From the NCBI GenBank assembly GCA_017860075.1, contig JAFNAH010000122.1:1-5533 (forward strand): DNA of 5,533 bases, written 5' to 3'. Under the pieces are notes generated by a model that was given only the letters and a program-made list of their open reading frames with translations, was not told where the DNA came from and did no database searches. How positions within the stretch are numbered: the stretch's first letter is position 1; every line of letters begins with the position of its first letter. Source of the stretch: Acidobacteriota bacterium. Its GTDB lineage: Bacteria; Acidobacteriota; UBA6911. Position numbers and translations under genes: made by a program. This document shows, piece by piece, positions 1 through 5,220 of the stretch.

Positions 1-1307
1 CCATACTGCCTGCCGTTATCGTACTCGTAGTAATCACGCCGATATGTGCCCAAACCGGTAAGACAAGGCCGACTGCGAAGGTTTCGAGTACCGCGCAGGA
101 GTGTCTCGAGTGCCACAGGGATTCGACTCCGGGCATCGTCGCACAATGGCGCGCAAGCGCACATGCCCGGGCGTCTGTCGACTGCTTTTCCTGTCATGAT
201 GCCGCTCCGGCGGATCCGGCCGCATTCGACCACAATGGTCGCCGCATCGTTGTGATCGTCACGCCCAGCTACTGCGCCCGCTGTCACAAGAAGGAAGCGG
301 CCGAGTTCGAGAGCAGCCACCACTCAAAGGCAGCCCAGTTCATCGGGTCGCTCGACAACATGCTCGGGGAAGTGGTTGAAGGCGGTCCCGCCGCGGCCAA
401 CGGATGTCGGCAGTGCCACGGCAGCGAGGTAAGGAGCTTAGGGAGCGGGAAGTTCGATCCCGCCACCTGGCCCAACAGCGGGATCGGTCGCGTGAATCCG
501 GACGGCAGCAGAGGCAGCTGCGCCGCGTGTCACGGACGGCACGCCTTCAGCTCCGCACAGGCGCGCCAACCGGAGAATTGCGGGAAGTGCCACATGGGAC
601 CGGACCACCCGCAGGCTGAAATCTACGCCGAATCCAAGCACGGCATTCAGTTCAGAGCCAACATAGCGCAGATGCGTCTAACATCCAGGTCCTGGGTCGT
701 CGGCAAAGACTACTCCGCTGCACCTACGTGCTCCACCTGTCACATGGGCGCGACCTCCACCCAGAAGGTGACGCACGATATTGGAGAACGCATCAGCTTC
801 ACACTTCGCCCGGCGGTCAGCATCAAGCTCGAGAATTGGCAGAAGCGCCGATCGGCGATGCAGGACGTCTGCTCCAACTGCCACGCTTCGGGTTGGGTAG
901 AGAACTTCTACAAGCAATACGAGGGTACGATCGACCTCTACAACGAGAAATTCGCGAAGCCATCGAAAACCATCATGGACAGCCTGTACGGTGCATCGAG
1001 ACTTACTCGAACGCCGTTCGATGAGAAGATCGAGTGGACCTACTATGAACTGTGGCATCACGAGGGACGCAGGGCCCGGATGGGAACCGCCATGATGGGA
1101 CCGGACTTTACCCAGTGGCACGGCTTCTACGAGGTGGCGAAGCACTTCTACGACGAATTTGTACCTGAAGCGGAACTCTTGCTGCCGGGCGTTACCACCG
1201 ATCTCCTGAAGAACGACTATCATCGGTGGAAACAGGGGCTGACGAAAGAGCAGATACAGGAACAGCTGGAGTTCTACCGGAAACGATACGAACAACTGCC
1301 AAAGTAG
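1..1307 (+). CDS. hao: Octahaem cytochrome c, hydroxylamine oxidoreductase (HAO) family, 5' partial
   Basis: The reading frame is open from the left edge (first full codon at 3) to TAG at 1305-1307, giving 434 visible codons; the start codon is upstream of the window. Visible residues 1-16 are hydrophobic and end in ICA-Q, as expected for the end of a Sec signal peptide, so the protein should be periplasmic. Eight CXXCH haem motifs follow: CLECH (102), CFSCH (183), CARCH (273), CRQCH (405), CAACH (519), CGKCH (579), CSTCH (729) and CSNCH (870). Eight haems is the HAO count. The second half has HAO-like blocks: GKDYSAAPTCSTCHMGAT, GERISFTLRP, FYKQYEGTIDLYNEKF, ELWHHEGRRARMG and PDFTQWHGFYEVAKHFY. 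Family members oxidise hydroxylamine (to NO or nitrite) or hydrazine, or run reductively, depending on a tyrosine that cross-links to the catalytic haem. Substrate and direction cannot be read here. A GTG at 252 is an internal codon, not the start, because it would discard the signal peptide and two haems. No partner cytochrome or quinone-coupling gene follows. Confidence 0.93.
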   Translation, partial: ILPAVIVLVVITPICAQTGKTRPTAKVSSTAQECLECHRDSTPGIVAQWRASAHARASVDCFSCHDAAPADPAAFDHNGRRIVVIVTPSYCARCHKKEAAEFESSHHSKAAQFIGSLDNMLGEVVEGGPAAANGCRQCHGSEVRSLGSGKFDPATWPNSGIGRVNPDGSRGSCAACHGRHAFSSAQARQPENCGKCHMGPDHPQAEIYAESKHGIQFRANIAQMRLTSRSWVVGKDYSAAPTCSTCHMGATSTQKVTHDIGERISFTLRPAVSIKLENWQKRRSAMQDVCSNCHASGWVENFYKQYEGTIDLYNEKFAKPSKTIMDSLYGASRLTRTPFDEKIEWTYYELWHHEGRRARMGTAMMGPDFTQWHGFYEVAKHFYDEFVPEAELLLPGVTTDLLKNDYHRWKQGLTKEQIQEQLEFYRKRYEQLPK

Positions 1308-1315
1308 TTTCTCGG

Positions 1316-1334
1316 AAGGTGGGCCGCCCGCCTT
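1316..1334 (+). terminator. GC-rich hairpin just after the HAO-like gene
   Basis: Eight nucleotides after the stop codon, AAGGTGGG (1316-1323) pairs with CCCGCCTT (1327-1334) around the triloop CCG. This is an 8-bp stem with one G-U pair. The following bases are ATCACC, so there is no U-tract. It could be a weak or factor-assisted terminator or a 3'-end stabilising structure. The position right after the stop supports a 3'-end role; termination itself is inference. Confidence 0.45.
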
Positions 1335-1440
1335 ATCACCTGGGGACTGTTTCCGTTGCCAGTCGTTCCGGGCCATTTGTCGCGTCCGGGAAACCGCCCC
1401 ACTATGCAGCCCGAGACGGCGACGGATGCCCGCACGTCGT

Positions 1441-1468
1441 GTGAAACCGGATGGCGCTACAGTTTCAC
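1441..1468. repeat. 7-bp inverted repeat with 14-nt spacer between convergent genes
   Basis: GTGAAAC (1441-1447) and GTTTCAC (1462-1468) are perfect inverted copies, with arm centres 21 bp apart, about two helical turns. The repeat lies in the 264-bp gap between the HAO-like stop codon (1307) and the end of the small minus-strand gene (1572). As RNA it gives a modest stem on either strand; as DNA it could be a dimeric protein site. No T-tract is present. Apart from this and the hairpin at 1316-1334 I see nothing else in the gap. Confidence 0.35.
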
Positions 1469-1571
1469 GGGGGCGCATGACACGGCCGGGTGCAGTCAGG
1501 GCTTCCTGGAACGCCGTCGCTGAACTATGGCCGATTCGTCCGTGGCGGATCCATTTCGCGTTATTCCGTCC

Positions 1572-1769
1572 TCAGCCCTTGCGTATCAATTCGGCCGCCG
1601 GCAGTTTTCTGCCGAGGATGAACATCCATACCAGCGTTGTGGCAAGAAACATGCGCTGGGATAGACCGGCGAGCCTTATCCCTTCGAGCCAGAACACCTT
1701 CACGTATGAGGCGACGCTATTCAGTCCCACATCTGATCTGATCGTCTTGTTTCTGCCCCCTTTGCCCAT
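1572..1769 (-). CDS. Probable small basic protein with a hydrophobic segment, unknown function
   Basis: This 65-aa frame starts with ATG at 1769-1767 and ends with TGA at 1574-1572. An excellent Shine-Dalgarno sequence (GAGGAGGAA, minus strand) lies about 8 nt before the ATG, far better than chance frames usually show. By my count about two thirds of codons end in G or C, in line with a coding frame in GC-rich DNA. The product is strongly basic: residues 1-11 contain GKGGRNKTIR, and more Lys/Arg occur near the end. Residues about 37-53 (around RMFLATTLVWMFILG) are hydrophobic, so a short membrane or membrane-surface segment is possible. I do not recognise a family. It lies 170 bp downstream of the sigma-54 activator on the same strand and converges on the HAO-like gene. 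It could be co-transcribed with the activator or have its own promoter; no good -35/-10 or -24/-12 pair is evident. The opposite strand is also open here, which lowers certainty. Confidence 0.5.
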   Translation of the reverse strand: MGKGGRNKTIRSDVGLNSVASYVKVFWLEGIRLAGLSQRMFLATTLVWMFILGRKLPAAELIRKG

Positions 1770-1775
1770 CTTGTC

Positions 1776-1783
1776 TTCCTCCT
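1776..1783 (-). promoter_or_regulatory. Strong Shine-Dalgarno sequence of the 65-aa small gene
   Basis: On the minus strand this reads AGGAGGAA, with AGGAGG a full match to the anti-SD consensus, spaced about 8 nt from the ATG at 1769. It is the main reason to believe the small gene. A 6-bp inverted repeat (AGAACA 1786-1791, TGTTCT 1811-1816) directly abuts it in the leader and could influence access. Confidence 0.6.
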
Positions 1784-1808
1784 CGAGAACATACTGTCCG
1801 TGGGAGCA

Positions 1809-1834
1809 TCTGTTCTGTTTCTGTCTCTGCTCTG
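1809..1834 (-). repeat. CAGA repeat cluster in the small gene's leader
   Basis: Read on the minus strand, five CAGA units lie in 26 nt; the plus-strand TCTG copies start at 1809, 1814, 1820, 1826 and 1831, so spacing is 5 or 6 nt. They sit 25-60 nt upstream of the small gene's Shine-Dalgarno sequence. The RNA would be purine-rich and largely unstructured. This may be simple-sequence drift or a repeated binding site for an RNA-binding protein; the sequence does not decide. Confidence 0.4.
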
Positions 1835-1882
1835 CAGTCTTTCATAACCTTCGGCATTCAGAAATGGAGACGAGACGATCAG

Positions 1883-1894
1883 GACGCATGCGTC
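1883..1894. repeat. Perfect 12-bp palindrome
   Basis: GACGCATGCGTC is identical to its reverse complement. It lies between the activator's stop codon (1940) and the small gene's start (1769). A possible dimeric regulator site, but a single palindrome this short can arise by chance. Confidence 0.3.
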
Positions 1895-1930
1895 GGGGCG
1901 CGCAACCTTCTGATAGGGAAAAGCCGTGGT

Positions 1931-1945
1931 ACGTAACAGTTACGT
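1931..1945. repeat. 15-bp palindromic site overlapping the activator's stop codon
   Basis: ACGTAAC and GTTACGT are perfect inverted 7-bp arms around one central base. The site covers the TAA stop (1942-1940) of the sigma-54 activator gene. The one-base centre rules out a simple RNA hairpin with these full arms, so a DNA-binding site is the more natural reading. It lies about 160 bp upstream of the small gene, a typical distance for an upstream activator site. Function is inference; I found no second copy in the window. Confidence 0.35.
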
Positions 1946-3442
1946 GGTCAATTCCGACTCACGGCCCGCTTGTCGACTGCGGATGTATGCTTTGACGGTT
2001 CGGCGGTCCAGGTTGGTGCGGCGCGCCACCTCTTCGTACGTGCCGTATCTTCTGTAGAGCAAGGTGCAGTATCCCGACATGAGTTCCGCGGCTTCGAGCA
2101 CCCCGTCTGCGATCCCGGCTTGCAGCCGCTTGCAGAGATCGGGTTGGACGGCTGCGACGTCCCCCCCGTAGTCTCCCGTGACGAGGATGTGGCGCACAGC
2201 CTGTTCCAGTTCGCGGACGTTGCCTGGCCAGGTGTAGCCCCTTCCCGGTGATACCTCGATAGCACGGCGGACCCGCTCGGTGATTTCAGGCGAAACCTCG
2301 CCGGTGATCCGGCGCACAATGAGTTCCACAAGATCGTCGATTTCCCCCGGTTCTTCGGAGATCCGCTGTCTCAGTGAAGGAACCGTAATGACGTCCGAGC
2401 AGAGCCGATAAAAGAAATCATCGCGAAACTGCCCTCCGGAGCGGAGCGATTCCAGCGGTCTGTTTGTGGCCGCGATGATCCTGCCGCGAAACCGCATCTT
2501 TTCGTGGCTACCGACAGGCGAAAAGTTGCGTTCCTGCAGAACGTGCAGGAGCTTGATCTGTATCGGGACACTAACGTCGCCGACTTCGTCGAGGAAGATG
2601 GCGCCGTGCGAGCTGCACCGTGCCAGAATCCCTTCGTGTGCCTCAACGGCCCCGGTGAACGCTCCCTTGCGGTGACCGAACAGCTCCGACTCAATGAGTG
2701 ATTCCGGGAATTGCGACAGGTTTAGCACCTTGAAGCCGCTGACAAAGCTCTGGACGAATACCCCTTTTTTCACATCGAATGGGATGAAGCCGGACTGGCC
2801 GATCGCGGCGGCGGCCGCCCCCTTCCCGGTGCCGGTCTCGCCGAACAGCATGGTCGAGAAATCCTCCATCCGGTTCCAGAGGAAGCGCTCGTACATTCGG
2901 ATGTCGTTCGTGAAGACGTTGTTCCAGAGGTGCCGCCGCAACTGTTTCATCGGCTCGCTGCGGCCGACGAGTGCGCGGTCGATGAAGAAAAAGGCCCGGC
3001 AAACCTGATAAAGGATTGCGAAGCAGTGCAATGCCTCTGCCGGAGCGAATCCGCGCCGATCCAGGACGCTCAGTGCCTCGCCCGCGAATGGCACCGGCAG
3101 CGAGCTCTCCCCTGCGGCTGCCTGATTGCCCATCAGCCGCTCGAAATCCCTCAGGAACCGGTGGTACACGTCGAAGAGGAACGCCCGGCGCAGCAGCTCA
3201 TGATCATCGGACCCAAACAGGTTCACGTTTGCGGAGCCCGCGGCTTCGAGGCTTCTCACCTTGCCGCTTACGCGTTCCACGATATGTCTGAGTAGTTCCC
3301 CGGCCGGTGCCGCGCGGCCGCATCCGGCAATTTTCAGCTGCAGCTCAGTATAAACGTCGCTGAAGGGATTGGTGGCAGCCGCTTCAGCCAGATCGCGGAA
3401 GAACTCCCTGTCCTCCGGAGAAAGCCGGCGTGTAGTGCCCAT
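1940..3442 (-). CDS. Sigma-54-dependent transcriptional activator (bEBP), AAA+ and Fis-type HTH
   Basis: The 500-aa product has the core of an NtrC-type enhancer-binding protein, which uses ATP hydrolysis to open sigma-54 RNA polymerase complexes. Walker A is GETGTGKG (201-208). The sigma-54 contact loop GAFTGA is intact (260-265) after ESELFGHRK. Walker B is FLDE (283-286), sensor I is ATN (325-327), FRDDFFYRL is at 339-347 and WPGNVREL at 405-412. The C-terminal Fis-like helix-turn-helix is at about 467-488 (GTYEEVARRTNLDRRTVKAYI). Residues 1-190 are unlike REC, GAF or PAS domains as far as I can read, so the input signal is unknown. Between the usual VGRS motif (159-162) and Walker A there is an extended segment with FTNDIRMYERFLWNRM, and the stretch between Walker A and GAFTGA is longer than normal; I recall a similar layout in one distinct bEBP subgroup. 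The Glu that usually follows Walker A Lys is Gly208. The gene is divergent from the DUF5671 gene and has no Shine-Dalgarno sequence; a promoter almost touches the ATG at 3442. Confidence 0.95.
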   Translation of the reverse strand: MGTTRRLSPEDREFFRDLAEAAATNPFSDVYTELQLKIAGCGRAAPAGELLRHIVERVSGKVRSLEAAGSANVNLFGSDDHELLRRAFLFDVYHRFLRDFERLMGNQAAAGESSLPVPFAGEALSVLDRRGFAPAEALHCFAILYQVCRAFFFIDRALVGRSEPMKQLRRHLWNNVFTNDIRMYERFLWNRMEDFSTMLFGETGTGKGAAAAAIGQSGFIPFDVKKGVFVQSFVSGFKVLNLSQFPESLIESELFGHRKGAFTGAVEAHEGILARCSSHGAIFLDEVGDVSVPIQIKLLHVLQERNFSPVGSHEKMRFRGRIIAATNRPLESLRSGGQFRDDFFYRLCSDVITVPSLRQRISEEPGEIDDLVELIVRRITGEVSPEITERVRRAIEVSPGRGYTWPGNVRELEQAVRHILVTGDYGGDVAAVQPDLCKRLQAGIADGVLEAAELMSGYCTLLYRRYGTYEEVARRTNLDRRTVKAYIRSRQAGRESELTT

Positions 3443-3450
3443 ACATATTT

Positions 3451-3479
3451 TGTATACGGCCAGTGCATAGAATGTCCAA
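3451..3479 (-). promoter_or_regulatory. Sigma-70-like promoter of the activator gene, predicted leaderless
   Basis: On the minus strand, TTGGAC (3479-3474) is followed by 17 nt and then TATACA (3456-3451), a good -35/-10 pair at ideal spacing. Only 8 nt separate the -10 box from the ATG at 3442, so transcription should start at or within a couple of bases of the start codon. The lack of any Shine-Dalgarno sequence before this ATG fits a leaderless message. Function is predicted from sequence only. Confidence 0.55.
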
Positions 3480-3549
3480 TGGAAAATCAGGCATACGAGG
3501 CCATAAAGTGCAAGTGCTTTTTTTGCAGTCGCTTACCAGCCTTGTTTTC

Positions 3550-3565
3550 TGGCATGAAAAGCGCC
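3550..3565 (+). promoter_or_regulatory. Sigma-54-like -24/-12 promoter upstream of the DUF5671 gene
   Basis: TGGCATGAAAAGCGCC aligns with the consensus TGGCACG-N4-TTGCW. The invariant GG (3551-3552) and GC (3563-3564) are exactly 10 nt apart, and the -24 half matches at six of seven bases. The -12 half keeps the GC but lacks the preceding TT. The predicted transcript would start near 3576, about 60 nt before the ATG at 3638. The divergent neighbour is a sigma-54 activator, which raises plausibility. Strength and use are inference. Confidence 0.45.
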
Positions 3566-3637
3566 TGATGCAGCGATGGTCACGGCGATAACCAGGTGCG
3601 CCGGAGACAAGTTCAGAAAAGCGATTAGAGGGAAACC

Positions 3638-4732
3638 ATGAGTCAGCCACTGGTCGATTTTGTTCAGCAGGCGCTGTCACGCGGGGTGCCCCGGCAGGAC
3701 GTTGCCGGCGCCCTGCAAAAGGGGGGATGGGCGGCAAAAGAAATCAATGGGGCACTGGACGCTTTTGTGGAAACCGACCTGCCCCTGCCTGTCCCGCGGA
3801 AGCGGGTCTCGAGTTCGCCGAAGGACGCCTTCCTGTTTTTGATGCTGTTCTCGACGCTATACACGGCGGCCTTTGCGCTCGGGTCGGTGATGTTCGACCT
3901 GATCAACCTGTTTCTGCCGCAGCCCGGTGAGCAGGCAATCTCGTCAATAATGTCATTGCGTTACGGCATCGCTTCCGCAATCGTATCGTTCCCGATGTTT
4001 CTGTTCATGTCGATGCTGATTTCCCGGGAGACTGCAGCCAATCCAGGGCAAAGGATCTCGCCAGTCCGGCGCTGGCTAACCTACCTGACCTTGTTCGTAG
4101 CCTCGGTTTCGATTGTTGCCGACCTGATCGCTCTCATCCTCCGTTTCCTCGAAGGCGACATCACAGTTCGGTTTGGTCTGAAGGTCCTCGTGGCGGGGAT
4201 TCTCGCTGGAGGCGCGTTCTGGTATTACCTGCGTGATCTGCGCCGCGACGAGGTTGCGCCTTCGGCAGAATGGAGGCGCGGCCGGGCCGAACGGATCGCG
4301 GTGGCCGGGATGACGGCAGCGGTGATTGCAGTGCTCGGCGTTGGAATCCGGGAGGCGGGGAGCCCGATGCAAGCCAGGCTTCTGGCGCAGGATCGCCAGC
4401 GTGTGCAGGATCTCGCCGCAATAGCAACTCGAGTGCAGCGCCATTATTCGAACACGGGGAACCTGCCGGCCTCGCTCGAGGCATGCGATGCCAATCCTGG
4501 TACCTACGTGGAGCACAAGGCGGACCGGATCACAGGCAGGCGCTACGAGTACCAGGTGATCGATCCGACACGTTTCGAGGTGGCCGCGGAATTCGCATTG
4601 CCGAGCGGGCTCCGGACCGGGGACGCGCAGGTGCGCAGTCCCGGCTATGTGACGGTCGACAACGAAGCGTTCTGGGCTCACGGCTCCGGCAGGCAGGCTT
4701 TCAGGATTGACGCGGCCCGCGTGAAGCCGTAG
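3638..4732 (+). CDS. DUF5671-type five-TM membrane protein with pseudopilin-like C-terminal domain
   Basis: The 364-aa frame starts at ATG 3638, with AGAGG about 6 nt before it. Residues 5-43 form a short helical motif (VDFVQQALSRGVPRQDVAGAL, then GW and INGALDAF), often seen ahead of DUF5671-like membrane domains. The membrane part has about five hydrophobic segments: 65-88 (contains DAFLFLMLFSTLYTAAFALG, the DUF5671 signature region), 109-128, 147-170, 180-198 and 219-236. The soluble C-terminal part (about 245-364) begins RLLAQDRQRVQDLAAIATRV and continues RHYSNTGNLPASLEAC. That pattern resembles the region after the first helix of type II secretion and type IV pseudopilins. With a cytoplasmic N-terminus and five TMs this domain would be outside the inner membrane. 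No enzyme motif is visible and the biochemical role is unknown. The gene appears monocistronic and may be controlled by the divergent sigma-54 activator. It ends with TAG at 4730-4732. Confidence 0.88.
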   Translation: MSQPLVDFVQQALSRGVPRQDVAGALQKGGWAAKEINGALDAFVETDLPLPVPRKRVSSSPKDAFLFLMLFSTLYTAAFALGSVMFDLINLFLPQPGEQAISSIMSLRYGIASAIVSFPMFLFMSMLISRETAANPGQRISPVRRWLTYLTLFVASVSIVADLIALILRFLEGDITVRFGLKVLVAGILAGGAFWYYLRDLRRDEVAPSAEWRRGRAERIAVAGMTAAVIAVLGVGIREAGSPMQARLLAQDRQRVQDLAAIATRVQRHYSNTGNLPASLEACDANPGTYVEHKADRITGRRYEYQVIDPTRFEVAAEFALPSGLRTGDAQVRSPGYVTVDNEAFWAHGSGRQAFRIDAARVKP

Positions 4733-4754
4733 GCCGTCGGCGGCGCCTCGGCCT
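4731..4754 (+). terminator. GC-rich hairpin overlapping the stop codon of the DUF5671 gene
   Basis: AGGCCG (4731-4736) pairs with CGGCCT (4749-4754). Inside it, after a small internal loop, GGC (4739-4741) pairs with GCC (4745-4747). The stem begins inside the TAG stop. No U-run follows (GAGGTTG), so it is not a classical intrinsic terminator. It may stabilise the 3' end or aid termination. Confidence 0.38.
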
Positions 4755-5220
4755 GAGGTTGTATCAGGGTCCGAAGCGTCATAGCATGCCGATCACAAAG
4801 AGCCGTAATTCACAGCACTGGCATTACCATTTACCGCTGGTAGAGTCGGGCCGCCCCGCATGGCAAAACACCCGGATACGTATAACGAGGTCTGATGCAG
4901 GTTGAGAGAAGTCGTTGATAATGGGACCTCACAGTGCAGTTGCGGGGCATTCTGGGAGCCTGGAAACGAGGTCTGTGAGCAGCGCTTCCGATGAGATGAT
5001 CGCGGCGCGTCAGGCAGTTGGGGAATCACACTCGCGATGAACCGCACCCGTTCGTGCCTGCACACGCGGGCTTCAGGCTCGATCCCCGTTAGCTGAAGAC
5101 TCCCAGGTCGAACAAGACCCATCTCGCCCGCCGCTGCAGATAGCCCGGCAGGCCCTCTCGGGCTCGCCTTCGCCAAATCCAGATCATCGGATTGTCACAG
5201 CGTGCGATCCGTGGCCATTA
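4755..5220. other. Intergenic stretch without a recognisable gene
   Basis: About 466 bp between the DUF5671 gene and the minus-strand hydrolase. A minus-strand frame of about 127 codons (5176-4793) opens with TTG, has no Shine-Dalgarno sequence and matches nothing I know. Small structures are visible. AACGAGGTCTG is directly repeated at 4884-4894 and 4965-4975. CTCACAG (4928-4934) is inverted as CTGTGAG (4973-4979). TACCA/TGGTA lies at 4825-4842. AGCCCG (5142-5147) and CGGGCT (5159-5164) could form a hairpin downstream of the hydrolase. None is strong enough to name an RNA gene or element; a decayed gene or an unrecognised small RNA remains possible. Confidence 0.4.

Noticed and set aside
678..1478. 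266-codon open frame on the minus strand
   Set aside because: It is antisense to the HAO-like gene, whose haem motifs and family blocks are unmistakable; the frame is Arg-rich and matches no family.
1308..1523. Open frame continuing after the HAO-like TAG in the same phase for about 70 codons
   Set aside because: A slightly hydrophobic start (WAARLITWGLFPLPVVPG) hinted at a C-terminal extension. The hairpin after the stop and loss of family-like sequence make read-through unlikely.
1426..1995. 189-codon open frame on the plus strand
   Set aside because: It overlaps the end of the sigma-54 activator and the small minus-strand gene in antisense, lacks a Shine-Dalgarno sequence and has no recognisable domain. 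It is the main competitor of the 65-aa gene, but less supported.
2691..3008. Overlapping frames of about 100 codons on both strands
   Set aside because: Shadows of the AAA+ domain of the activator, which has intact motifs in its own frame.
3509..3527. TGCAA/TTGCA inverted repeat around a T-run between the divergent genes
   Set aside because: Considered as an enhancer site or terminator. The arms are only 5 bp and the T-run is inside the loop, so neither role is supported.
4076..4710. Frames of 146 and 201 codons within the DUF5671 gene in other phases
   Set aside because: They are Arg/Pro/Gly-rich shadows typical of GC-rich DNA, without family resemblance or start signals.
4793..5176. 127-codon open frame on the minus strand downstream of the hydrolase
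   Set aside because: It starts with TTG and no Shine-Dalgarno sequence; the protein is unstructured-looking and unfamiliar. Conservation data could revive it.
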